Shown here: positions 24,531 through 32,668 of the stretch, piece by piece
Position numbering within the stretch: the stretch's first letter is position 1
Layout of the letters: the number at the start of each line of letters is the position of its first letter
From: Promethearchaeota archaeon
GTDB lineage: Archaea; Asgardarchaeota; Lokiarchaeia; Sigyniarchaeales; SOKP01
DNA: 37,236 bases
Reading direction: 5' to 3'
Assembly: GCA_016840085.1 (NCBI GenBank)
Contig: JAEOTA010000042.1
Coordinates: forward strand, 1 to 37,236
Program-made: the position numbers and the translations under genes
The notes under the pieces: generated by a model
The model's database searches: none
What the model was told of the DNA's origin: nothing
What the model saw: the letters and a program-made list of their open reading frames with translations, nothing else

Positions 24531-24862
24531 ATATTATTTTCTATTCCAAAAAATTTTACCCTTTTTTTCCACCTGATAAATTTTACCTGATTCTTGTAAA
24601 TGTATGATCCATAGAAAAGAATTACAGTTCGGAAATCTTGCACCATTATCCCCATCAATCATAAAAAGATTCTCAAAATTGCCAATTCGATGAATCGAAA
24701 TTGTGTTGTCCCTCTTAATGGGATGTTTATATTAATAATTTTGCTAATAAATACAAATTGCATCTGTAAAAAATTAACCAAAGAATTATTTGATAAAATG
24801 CTTTATTTATTTTATTACTAAGTATGAATATTAATTGAAATAAGAAGTTATAGTGATATTGA
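24531..24862. other. Spacer between tRNA-Sec and SepSecS gene
   Basis: No gene seen. A pyrimidine run with seven T at 24562-24568 about 30 nt after the tRNA could act as the archaeal oligo-T terminator. The phrase AAATTTTACC occurs twice around it. Confidence 0.4.
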
Positions 24863-26230
24863 GTGGTTGATTTTAGCAAAATAAGCGATTTTTTTAATAA
24901 TTCTGCAATACCTCAAAATATGCTAAATAGAGGGCAATTAGTACTCAATAATTTCATAAAACCAATAAAAACATTGTTTGAACAAAGGAATGTTCCAAAA
25001 AAACCATGGAGTGATGATCAAATCGAATTTTTACTAAAAACACTTTCGAATATGGATACTGATAAAGACAGTGATGCGGCAAGAGTGGGAGAAAGAGAGG
25101 CAAGAATAGTTTCGAAATTACATCTACAAACTTCCGCAGGGTTTTGCCATGGAATAGGGAGAAGTGGGTTTTTAACGGCTCCACAACCTAAAGCACCTGG
25201 AGGATCAATAATGTACGAAATTTCTAATTATTTAGCAAGAGATATATTAAGAAATTGCGGATTACCAAACATAAAAGAAGCAATTATTGTTCCATTATGC
25301 ACAGGTATGTCTTTATCCTTATCCTTGGGCGCTTTAAGACCAGAATGGAAAAATAATGGTTCAAATATGAGGAGAACTGTTTTGGTTCCTCAAATTGACC
25401 ATAAATCGCTTTTAAAATCAATTGAACTAATGGGACTTAGAACTAAAATTATTAAAGGTAAAATTTTTGGAGATGCTGTTAGAATTCCATTTGAAGACAT
25501 CGAAGCTAATCTTGATAAAGATTGTTATGCTATTGTATCAATAACAAGTTTTTTTCCACCTAGGGAACCGGATAATATCAAAGAAATCAGCAAATTAGCA
25601 AAAGAAAAGGATTTGGTTCATATAGTCATCAATGCTTATGGTGTTCAAAGCCCTGAATGGATGAAATTGATTCGTTCTGCAATAGATGCGGGCAGAATTG
25701 ATGCGATAATTCAGTCAACTGATAAAAATTTTCTTACTCCTGTTGGTGGTGCCTTGATTGCTTCTCCTTTCAAGGAAAATATTACTAAAATCAGTCAAGC
25801 TTACGCGGGGAGAGCTTCGGCTACTCCAGTTGTAAATTTTTTAATTTCTATGCTCTCTATTGGAATTGATGGTTATCATAAAATGATTGAAGAACAAAAA
25901 CAAAATCGAAAACTTTTGGAAGAAAAAATAACTGAGGTTGCCCAAAAGATTAATGAGAGAGTACTTAAAATTTACAATCCTGTAGCAGTAGCATTATCTT
26001 TGGAAAATTTAGAAGAAGAACAATTGTTTGCTCTTGGTGGAGCATTATATAATTTACGAGTTACTGGTCCTCGAGTCTATAATCCCAAAGAAAAAGCGTT
26101 TGGTACATGTTGTGAAAATTATCATACTCCATACATAGTAATGAATGCTGCAATAGGCTCAAAAACAAAAGATATTACTTCTGCTGTAGAAAGATTTGAA
26201 AAAGCTTATTTTCAAATTACTCAAAAGTAG
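24863..26230 (+). CDS. spcS: O-phosphoseryl-tRNA(Sec) selenium transferase (SepSecS)
   Basis: 455 aa, PLP enzyme. It converts phosphoseryl-tRNA-Sec to selenocysteinyl-tRNA-Sec with selenophosphate. Visible family features are ARVGEREARIVSK (residues 72-85, the phosphate-binding Arg/Glu patch), CHGIGRSGFLTAPQPKAPGGS (95-115), and the PLP lysine in QSTDKNFLTPVGG (K288), matching the STDKN motif of human and archaeal SepSecS. The start is a GTG at 24863; no better ATG in frame lies before the conserved part. It lies about 330 nt after its substrate tRNA gene, with selB about 5 kb away. PSTK, which makes the phosphoseryl-tRNA, is not in the window. Confidence 0.93.
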   Translation: MVDFSKISDFFNNSAIPQNMLNRGQLVLNNFIKPIKTLFEQRNVPKKPWSDDQIEFLLKTLSNMDTDKDSDAARVGEREARIVSKLHLQTSAGFCHGIGRSGFLTAPQPKAPGGSIMYEISNYLARDILRNCGLPNIKEAIIVPLCTGMSLSLSLGALRPEWKNNGSNMRRTVLVPQIDHKSLLKSIELMGLRTKIIKGKIFGDAVRIPFEDIEANLDKDCYAIVSITSFFPPREPDNIKEISKLAKEKDLVHIVINAYGVQSPEWMKLIRSAIDAGRIDAIIQSTDKNFLTPVGGALIASPFKENITKISQAYAGRASATPVVNFLISMLSIGIDGYHKMIEEQKQNRKLLEEKITEVAQKINERVLKIYNPVAVALSLENLEEEQLFALGGALYNLRVTGPRVYNPKEKAFGTCCENYHTPYIVMNAAIGSKTKDITSAVERFEKAYFQITQK

Positions 26231-26351
26231 AGATCCTTAACAAATTTAAATTTTCTATTTAATCAGAAATAAAAATAATTAAAAACTAGAAGAACTATAT
26301 TTTAATAAAATTTATTCCAACTTTACTTTAACAAAAAATAAGGGAGTATTT

Positions 26352-27032
26352 ATGGAAAATCGACTTTTAAATCAGTTTAATAACGTAATTTCTTCTCAAT
26401 GGCAATTCAAGCAAATAGAAGAACAATATGAGCCCTTAATCCCTCGAGAATTATTTGAATTAGCCTATCATACATGTAATAGCATAGCTATGAGAAATAT
26501 TTATATAAAACAGTCTTCAAGTGAAGATCAAGGTGGTTCTAAAGTTATACTATATTCAAATACAAAAAAATTTATTGCAATAGAAACCTTAGACACTTCT
26601 TTAAAAATAACTAAATACTATGGTGAAGGAAGTACAGGGGATAAGTTAATATCTGAAATTCAACCAATTTTTAAAGAAAGAAAAAAAAATTTTGCTGCTA
26701 AAGAGCCTGATATTAAAACACAGATATTAAAATGCATTTTGGTGGAAAGAAAACTTGATGAATGCGTAAATTTAGTAATGTTAAAAGGTAATAATCGAAA
26801 AATATATTTTGCTATTGGGGATGCTCGAGAGTCGGCTGCTGTTGTTCCAATATTCATGGACGCTGAAGGTGCAAGTTTAGTACAATTAGCATTAAATAAA
26901 TGGATGGAAGCAGCTCAAAGGTTGAACCATGAACAAAATTTCCCTGAAAATATTACTCCCGGAATTCTTAAAAACCTAACCCAAATTAAAAGATGGCTTC
27001 TTGATTTAATTAGTACTAATTTGGATAAATAG
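26352..27032 (+). CDS. Uncharacterised 226-aa protein
   Basis: ATG with a GGGAG ribosome-binding site 5-10 nt before. No known domain recognised. There are mixed helices and strands, no membrane segment and no signal peptide, and a C-terminal helical part (ALNKWMEAAQRLNHEQ). Gly/Ser-rich loops (SSSEDQGGSK and YYGEGSTGDK) flank short strands in the middle. It probably forms its own transcript between SepSecS and a tRNA on the opposite strand. Confidence 0.55.
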   Translation: MENRLLNQFNNVISSQWQFKQIEEQYEPLIPRELFELAYHTCNSIAMRNIYIKQSSSEDQGGSKVILYSNTKKFIAIETLDTSLKITKYYGEGSTGDKLISEIQPIFKERKKNFAAKEPDIKTQILKCILVERKLDECVNLVMLKGNNRKIYFAIGDARESAAVVPIFMDAEGASLVQLALNKWMEAAQRLNHEQNFPENITPGILKNLTQIKRWLLDLISTNLDK

Positions 27033-27216
27033 CAAAATATTTTCTTATTTTTTAATAACTTATAAGTTATCTCAAAATATTACTTTGAGATATATTGAGA
27101 TTATCTAAAGATATATATCAAAAAACGTGAAATAGATGTTTCACGAAGTGTATATTATAGAATTGAAGTAAATAAATAAAATGGGCCATCGGGGATTTGA
27201 ACCCCGGATCTCAGGT

Positions 27217-27270
27217 TTTTACTTTTTACAGACATTATTTCTTAATTTCTTTTGTATGTCTGTAGGCCAT
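27217..27270 (-). other. Predicted anticodon-loop intron of tRNA-Ile (about 54 nt)
   Basis: Lies between CTTATAA and the 3' anticodon strand ACCTG and contains the 9-bp hairpin TACAGACAT/ATGTCTGTA. Only a relaxed bulge-helix-bulge (CTT with AAG) is visible, so the borders may shift by 1-2 nt. Confidence 0.6.
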
Positions 27271-27296
27271 TTATAAGACCTGCGCTTGTTGGCCAA

Positions 27297-27352
27297 GCGT
27301 GTTCAAAACCTTGATAACCAATTCAGATAACGGAACAAATATCCAATCATTG
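27297..27352 (-). other. D-loop insertion in tRNA-Ile, probable second intron
   Basis: About 56 nt separate AGCTCAGC from TTGGCCAACAAGCG, far more than a D-loop holds. Complementary pieces (CC-TGAT with ATCA-GG, GCCAA with TTGGC) allow a hairpin. I could not place a convincing bulge-helix-bulge, so the exact limits are approximate. Confidence 0.45.
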
Positions 27353-27594
27353 GCTGAGCTAATGGCCCTTAATATTTGTATTTTGTATATCTTCTGCTGA
27401 AAAGTCTGTTTTCAATAAAAATTTTTATTTTTAATGTGTTTTGATGGTTAAATATCTTGGTTATAATTATAATCTAATAAAATCAGAAAAAAGATAAAAA
27501 TTTTTTTATGTTTGAAATATGTTATATTTATAATTAAGTTTAAAATAAGAAAAAAGTAATATATTTTCAATTGATATTTTGAGCGTGAATTGTC

Positions 27595-28008
27595 ATGGCT
27601 GAAATGTTAACAGACCTCCTACAAAATATCTATAAAAGAATAGCTCAATTAGGAGGATCGATTCAGGAGCTAAGTAACTCTCTCAATTCCTTAAATAAAA
27701 ATATTGAGGAAAAAATTACAAATTTGAGTTCAAAATTAGAGGAATTCTCTACTGAGATTAATCTAACACAAACTAAACACATTGATGCTGTTAGAGAGAT
27801 AGGTGATGTAACAACCAAAGAATTGAAAGTAGTACAAGAGGGTTTAGGTTTAGATGCAATGAAAACATTAATCAAGAAACTTGAGGATATTGCCAAACTT
27901 TCTGAAAGTGTACTTAATCAAGATACAGTAAATTTACTTTTATCAGAAGCGATTGATTCAGTAAAGAATTTAAAAGAATCTATTAAAGAAGAGGAGGTAC
28001 TAGAGTAA
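27595..28008 (+). CDS. Small coiled-coil protein A, 137 aa
   Basis: ATG at 27595. Nearly all helix, with heptad-like spacing (LGGSIQELSNSLNSLNKNIEEKITNLSSKLEEF) and an acidic C-terminus. No Cys, no membrane segment. It resembles the next gene in size, a start with MAE, and repeated Leu/Ile/Met at heptad spacing, suggesting a related pair that may form a heteromeric coiled coil. It leads a run of three same-strand genes ending at 29443. Confidence 0.55.
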   Translation: MAEMLTDLLQNIYKRIAQLGGSIQELSNSLNSLNKNIEEKITNLSSKLEEFSTEINLTQTKHIDAVREIGDVTTKELKVVQEGLGLDAMKTLIKKLEDIAKLSESVLNQDTVNLLLSEAIDSVKNLKESIKEEEVLE

Positions 28009-28044
28009 TATATTTTTTAAATTTTTTAATTAGGTGAGAAAAAA

Positions 28045-28467
28045 TTGGCAGAACAACTTTTAGATGAAATGATACAAAAAATTAATCAAATAATGAGCTC
28101 ATTAGATGGGACTATAGCACAAATTAGTCAAATGAGTGCTTCAATTAACCAAATGAGCCAAAACTTCTCTGAACAGACCGTTTCTATAACAGAAAACATT
28201 AGATTAATTGTAGAAGTTTTAAAGCAATTTAGAATCCAATCTAGCAAAAGTCTTCAAGAACTTTCTGATGATTTTAATAATAAAGTTAAAGAATTATGGG
28301 ATAAAAAAGCAATTGAAGTGATTACAGATGAAGAGAAAAAAGCAATTGATATAATAAAAAAAGCTTCTAAGGCTGTTTCAGATAATCTCTATTATGCTCA
28401 ATTGTTAAATATAATTCAATCGATCAGAGAAGAAACTAATAGAATAATTAGTGCAAAACAATCTTGA
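28045..28467 (+). CDS. Small coiled-coil protein B, 140 aa
   Basis: Starts with TTG at 28045 (MAEQLLDEMIQKINQ), with a GGTGAG ribosome-binding site at 28033-28038; no ATG is suitably placed. Like the gene before it, it is all-helical with a heptad-like Ile/Met/Leu pattern (INQIMSSLDGTIAQISQMSASINQMSQ) and is soluble. The gap to protein A is 36 nt. Partner or paralogue status is inferred from position, length and pattern. Confidence 0.55.
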   Translation: MAEQLLDEMIQKINQIMSSLDGTIAQISQMSASINQMSQNFSEQTVSITENIRLIVEVLKQFRIQSSKSLQELSDDFNNKVKELWDKKAIEVITDEEKKAIDIIKKASKAVSDNLYYAQLLNIIQSIREETNRIISAKQS

Positions 28468-28537
28468 GTTAATAAATTTTTTAATATTAAGTTAAATTCA
28501 TTTTACAATAAAAAAGTAAAAAGGTGCTATCTTTTAA

Positions 28538-29443
28538 ATGCCTACAGGTAGTTTTGTGGTATTATTACCAACTGATTCCGATTATAAAATTATGGGGTAT
28601 TATTTTAAAGAAGGAGAATCTAATTTTAAAATTTCGAGTGATCTCTTTTTAAGACTAAATCTTGATCACTCAAAGAATGAGTATAATTTATTAAAATTAA
28701 AAGATATTAGAATTTTCTCTTATCTTCATAAATTTAAAGGAAAGCTATTACGAAATGCCCATGGAATCATCCTTGGATTATTATTAAATGAAGATGAGGA
28801 ACCTGATAAATATCGCTCTTCTTTAAAAGAAGCTGCTGAAGTTTTTGAAATGCCTAGTTTAAATATACTGAAGAAATCTAGGGAAGAATTTGAATCTATT
28901 TTAAAAGATATCTATTTAGAGCATTTAGAACCATTGATTGATATCCTTCAACCAGACTCATTGAAAAATAGCATTATAAATATAACAAAATTCATGTTAA
29001 GTGGTGGTAAAAAAGAAAGAAAAATTGCTCAAGAGCTACTAGAAAAAGTTGAGAGGGGAGAGCATGAAAAAATTACTGAACTTTATAAGACCGCTGAAAC
29101 TGCTATGAAATCTTCAGATTATGAAAAAGCTGCAAAATTTTATAGAAAAGCAGCAGAAATTGCGGAAGTATTATATATAATGGATGTTGCTACTTCTTTA
29201 AAAGAGAAAGCAGAGTTTTTACAGCAAATACCTGAATTATCTAAAGAAAGAGAAAAAATAGTTCAAGAGGCACGAAATGCTTTAAAAAATGAAGATTTTC
29301 ATACAGCATATATATCATATAGAAGAGCAAGCGAAATTTCTAAAAAATTAATCCAATATGATAAAGAAGAGGAATATCGATTAAAATCAAAAGCATTGGA
29401 AGATTTTTATAAAATAGATCAAAAGTATAGTAAAAGTAAATAA
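28538..29443 (+). CDS. Uncharacterised protein with helical TPR-like C-terminus
   Basis: 301 aa. The N-terminal about 100 residues look like a small alpha/beta domain (MPTGSFVVLLPT...KIMGYYF...GIILGLLLNEDEEPDKYR). The C-terminal part (about 175-285) has repeated helix pairs with Ala/Tyr spacing (AMKSSDYEKAAKFYRKAAEIAE, then ALKNEDFHTAYISYRRASEIS), close to tetratricopeptide repeats. It is probably an adaptor working with the two preceding coiled-coil proteins, 70 nt upstream. No function can be assigned. Confidence 0.55.
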   Translation: MPTGSFVVLLPTDSDYKIMGYYFKEGESNFKISSDLFLRLNLDHSKNEYNLLKLKDIRIFSYLHKFKGKLLRNAHGIILGLLLNEDEEPDKYRSSLKEAAEVFEMPSLNILKKSREEFESILKDIYLEHLEPLIDILQPDSLKNSIINITKFMLSGGKKERKIAQELLEKVERGEHEKITELYKTAETAMKSSDYEKAAKFYRKAAEIAEVLYIMDVATSLKEKAEFLQQIPELSKEREKIVQEARNALKNEDFHTAYISYRRASEISKKLIQYDKEEEYRLKSKALEDFYKIDQKYSKSK

Positions 29444-29506
29444 ATTTCTGTTGTTTTATTTATTATAAGTTAGATCCATTCAATTAATTCCTTGTTTTTT
29501 CTTGAA

Positions 29507-30337
29507 ATGTCAGATTTTAGTCAAAAAATTATCTGTTTATTAACTGATTTTGGTTCAAAAGGTCAGCATTATATTGCAAGTATGAAAGCTGTAATATTTA
29601 AAATAAATTCTACTGTTAAGATAATAGATCTTTCGCATCAAATAACACCTTATTCAATAATCGAAGCCTCTTATATATTGAAAACTACCTATAAATATTT
29701 TCCTAAAGAAACCGTATTTATAATTGTAGTTGATCCAGGTGTTGGAAGTTCTCGAGAAATTTTAGCATTAAAAATAAACTCAGACTACTATTTTATTGGT
29801 CCAAATAATGGAATATTCTCTGCTTCTTTTACTGATAAAATAATTGAGTGTGTAGAAATTCAGAATGATGAATTCTTTATTAAACCCACTTCAAATACAT
29901 TTCATGGAAGAGATATAATGGCTCCAATAGGTGCTTATTTATTATCTGGTATTCCATTGCATAGATTTGGTCCTAAATTTGATCTTAATAATTTAAAAGA
30001 ATCCTCTGTTATATACAATATAAACATTAAAAAAAAAATTATCCAATGCTCGATTCAATATGTTGATTCTTTTGGAAATGGAACAACTAATATTCAGATT
30101 GTTAATAATACAATTCAAAACACTGACTTAATTATAAAGGAGGGTGCAAAGATTAGTCTAGTTATTAGAGGAATTACATATGAAGGATTCTTTACCTCTC
30201 ATTTCTTGAATGTGCCGATTAAATCAATTTTATTTCTTGTTGGATCAACTGGTTTTCTTGAAATTTCAATTAATCAAGGAAATGCATCAAAGACATTGGG
30301 TTTCGATTCAGGAGAAATTATAACAATAAAGTTGTAA
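29507..30337 (+). CDS. SAM hydroxide adenosyltransferase (DUF62 family)
   Basis: 276 aa from ATG 29507; a TTG at 29492 is in frame but poorer. It starts IICLLTDFGSKGQHYIASMKAVI, the family opening with the Asp that binds adenosine. VVDPGVGSSREILALK, GPNNGIFS and TFHGRDIMAPIGAYLLSG follow, the recurring motifs of fluorinase/chlorinase relatives. Archaeal and bacterial members hydrolyse S-adenosylmethionine to adenosine and methionine. The C-terminal beta domain ends GDSG-like (GFDSGEIITIKL). It lies 16 nt before the Nudix-NadM gene. Confidence 0.85.
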   Translation: MSDFSQKIICLLTDFGSKGQHYIASMKAVIFKINSTVKIIDLSHQITPYSIIEASYILKTTYKYFPKETVFIIVVDPGVGSSREILALKINSDYYFIGPNNGIFSASFTDKIIECVEIQNDEFFIKPTSNTFHGRDIMAPIGAYLLSGIPLHRFGPKFDLNNLKESSVIYNINIKKKIIQCSIQYVDSFGNGTTNIQIVNNTIQNTDLIIKEGAKISLVIRGITYEGFFTSHFLNVPIKSILFLVGSTGFLEISINQGNASKTLGFDSGEIITIKL

Positions 30338-30353
30338 TGGAGAATAACTAGAT

Positions 30354-31487
30354 ATGGAAAAAGAAATTCTAGCGTGTATTGATAATGATAATAAAAAATT
30401 TCTACAATCAGGTCAAATTTCTAAATATATTTTTCCAATGGAACGATCAGAAGCTCATAATAAAAAAATAAGCCACTTAATCACCAGATTTTTTATAATA
30501 TCCAAAACTCCTGAAGGAGAAATATTATATTTGGTTCAAAAACGAGGAAAAACTAAGAAAACATATCCTGAATATTTTACTGACTCCTCTTCAGGACATG
30601 TAAATTATGAAAAAAATTTGGATTTAAATAAAATCAAGAAAAATGCAATTAGAGAGCTGGAGGAAGAGTTTGGTATACCTCAAAATGCTCTTCAAAAAGT
30701 GCTCTTTTATGATATTAATACTGAAGGATTAGAGATTGCATATATTTTTTTCGGAATTGTTGACTCCAATGTCGTTTTAAATCCTGATCCTAACGAACTA
30801 GAGATTAAATCTAGCAGATTTTATAATAAAACTGAACTTGAAAACCTATTAGAGAATGAGAAAAACATTGATTACTCAAAGCAAATTTGGAAGAAAATAT
30901 TACATACTGATATAATATCTCTTTTTGAAAAAGAAATTGAACCAATAAGAGAAAATCGAAAAAATATCGCTTTATTTATTGGTAGATTCCAACCTTTACA
31001 TCATGGACATATCTATGTTATTAAAGAAATTTTAAAAACATATAAAAAAATAAAAATTGGAATAGGGAGTTCTCAATTATCTCATACATTAAACGATCCA
31101 TTTTCTAGCGAAGAAAGAAAAGAATTTATCAGAGTTGCTTTAAAAAAGAGAAATATATCACCTAAAAAATTCGAAATTTATGAGATTCCAGATATTTTTA
31201 ACGCAAAAAAATGGGTAGATCATGTAATCTCAATTGTAGGGGAATTTAATTCAGTTGTTTCTAATAGTGATTGGGTCAGAGAATTGTTTTTTAAGAAAGG
31301 AATTAAGGTAGAGAAAAAAATAACTATTTTTAAAAATAATTTTAATGGGAATAATATCAGAAAATCAATAATACAAAATAATAAAAAGTGGAAAACTTTA
31401 ATGCCTAAAGAAGTAGTAGAATTAATTCAAGAATATAATGGAGTTAATCGCATTAAGTCTTTACATAAAAAATACATTAATCCATGA
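30354..31487 (+). CDS. Nudix - nicotinamide-nucleotide adenylyltransferase (NadM) fusion
   Basis: 377 aa. Residues about 40-190 form a Nudix domain of the IPP-isomerase-like type: SSSGHVNYEKNL (81 on) then AIRELEEEFGI (98-108) is the Nudix box. Residues about 203-375 form NadM: ALFIGRFQPLHHGHIYVI (207-223, nucleotide-binding GRFxPxHxGH), GIGSSQLSHTLNDPFSSEER and a GNNIRKSI motif. NadM makes NAD from NMN and ATP; the Nudix part may clear a dinucleotide or related by-product. Known bacterial fusions have NadM first, so this order is reversed. The stop overlaps the rtcA start by 4 nt. Confidence 0.85.
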   Translation: MEKEILACIDNDNKKFLQSGQISKYIFPMERSEAHNKKISHLITRFFIISKTPEGEILYLVQKRGKTKKTYPEYFTDSSSGHVNYEKNLDLNKIKKNAIRELEEEFGIPQNALQKVLFYDINTEGLEIAYIFFGIVDSNVVLNPDPNELEIKSSRFYNKTELENLLENEKNIDYSKQIWKKILHTDIISLFEKEIEPIRENRKNIALFIGRFQPLHHGHIYVIKEILKTYKKIKIGIGSSQLSHTLNDPFSSEERKEFIRVALKKRNISPKKFEIYEIPDIFNAKKWVDHVISIVGEFNSVVSNSDWVRELFFKKGIKVEKKITIFKNNFNGNNIRKSIIQNNKKWKTLMPKEVVELIQEYNGVNRIKSLHKKYINP

Positions 31488-32545
31488 AAACTGCAAAATT
31501 TTTAGAAATTAACGGATCTTTAGGGGAAGGGGGAGGCGCAATACTCCGAATAGGAGCGGGATTTTCAATCCTATTCAATCACCCCATCCGAATAAAAAAT
31601 ATACGCGCAAATAGACCTAAACCAGGATTAAGATTACAACATTTAATGGGATTAAAGATTTTATCAGAATTGACGAATAGTATTTTATCTAATTGTGATG
31701 TTGGAACTAAAGAAATTACACTAATTCCTAAACAAGCTTTAAAAAAATATATTGAGGTTAAAATTGGAACAGCTGGAAGTATTGGTTTATTACTTCAACC
31801 CATTCAAATTGCGTGTTTAAACTTTAATCAACCAGAAAAAATTGAAATTATAATAAATGGCGGAGGTACATTCGGTAAATGGGCTCCAAGTCTTAATTAT
31901 CTTAAAGATGTTACCTACAAAATTTTTAGAAATTATGGTTTTAAAATGGAAATTGACATTCAAAAACATGGGTTTTACCCTAAGGGAGGCGCTCATGTAA
32001 AATGCATCTTATATCCTCCTAAAAATAAGCTTAAACCAATCTTTTTAACTGAATTAGGAAATCTAGACTTAATTCAAGGTGAAATAATTAGCACATCTCA
32101 ATTGAAAAAAAAAGATGTTGGCGAACGCATAAGAAAATCAGCTCAACAACAATTAAAAAAACACTTAAAAATGAATATTAAGATTGATTATAAATATGTT
32201 AATTCGATGAGCCCAGGGGTAGGGCTTTCTTTAAGAGCATGTTCAGATACAGGAGCTATCATATCCTCAGGAACAATACTAGGTGAAAGAAATATTACTT
32301 CGGAAGAATTAGGTAAATTGGCGGCGAATGAACTTATAAAATATATTAAGAATGGTATTCCTGTTGACAATTATCTAAGCGACCAATTAATACCTCTCAT
32401 GGGATTCGTCAACAAACCATCCAGAATAAAAGTTCTTGAACTTACTAGCCATGCAAAAACTAATTTAGAATTAATTAAATTGTTTTTAAATAGAAATTAT
32501 AGAATAATTAAAGAAAATAAACATTTCATTATAGAGTTCCAATGA
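31484..32545 (+). CDS. rtcA: RNA 3'-terminal phosphate cyclase
   Basis: 353 aa, normal length. It begins LEINGSLGEGGGAILRIGAGFSIL, the hallmark of RtcA (GxxGEGGGQxLR), with IRANRPKPGLRLQHL next. Later come AGSIGLLLQPI, PKGGA and, near the C-terminus, TSHAKTN with H323 as the likely AMP-accepting histidine. It turns RNA 3'-phosphate ends into 2',3'-cyclic phosphates using ATP. ATGA overlap with the Nudix-NadM gene makes coupling likely. Confidence 0.93.
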   Translation: MKTAKFLEINGSLGEGGGAILRIGAGFSILFNHPIRIKNIRANRPKPGLRLQHLMGLKILSELTNSILSNCDVGTKEITLIPKQALKKYIEVKIGTAGSIGLLLQPIQIACLNFNQPEKIEIIINGGGTFGKWAPSLNYLKDVTYKIFRNYGFKMEIDIQKHGFYPKGGAHVKCILYPPKNKLKPIFLTELGNLDLIQGEIISTSQLKKKDVGERIRKSAQQQLKKHLKMNIKIDYKYVNSMSPGVGLSLRACSDTGAIISSGTILGERNITSEELGKLAANELIKYIKNGIPVDNYLSDQLIPLMGFVNKPSRIKVLELTSHAKTNLELIKLFLNRNYRIIKENKHFIIEFQ

Positions 32546-32637
32546 TTATATAAAAACCATTATTTAATCAAAGTAATTATTATTGTTAGATTAAAAATTA
32601 AAAGAAATTTTTAAAAGATAAATTTATTATATGATTA

Positions 32638-32647
32638 TTATATAAAA
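32638..32647 (+). promoter_or_regulatory. Probable TATA box for the Yip1-like gene
   Basis: TTATATAAAA ends about 21 nt before the ATG at 32669, fitting a leaderless or short-leader archaeal transcript. Confidence 0.45.
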
Positions 32648-32668
32648 TTTTAAAAATCAATAAAAAGA

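Larger units (their letters stand above)
27182..27368 (-). tRNA. tRNA, probably Ile (anticodon UAU), with two insertions
   Basis: Acceptor GGGCCAT/ATGGCCC (7 bp, discriminator A, no encoded CCA), a TA-GCTCAG start typical of archaeal Ile/Ala/Lys tRNAs, and a perfect T-arm CGGGG-TTCAAAT-CCCCG. CAGGT and ACCTG form the anticodon stem around CTTATAA, giving anticodon TAT at 27273-27275. A 54-nt insertion with a 9-bp hairpin (TACAGACAT/ATGTCTGTA) follows at about position 37/38. A further 50-60 nt lies in the D-loop. The 187-nt gene reduces to roughly 75 nt. The isotype depends on where the introns are cut, which is not certain. Confidence 0.75.

Noticed and set aside
27182..27368. Reading this gene as tRNA-Trp with anticodon CCA in the hairpin CGCTTGGCCAACAAGCG
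   Set aside because: That hairpin would lack U33 and leaves no partner for ACCTG; CAGGT/ACCTG with CTTATAA gives a proper anticodon arm.
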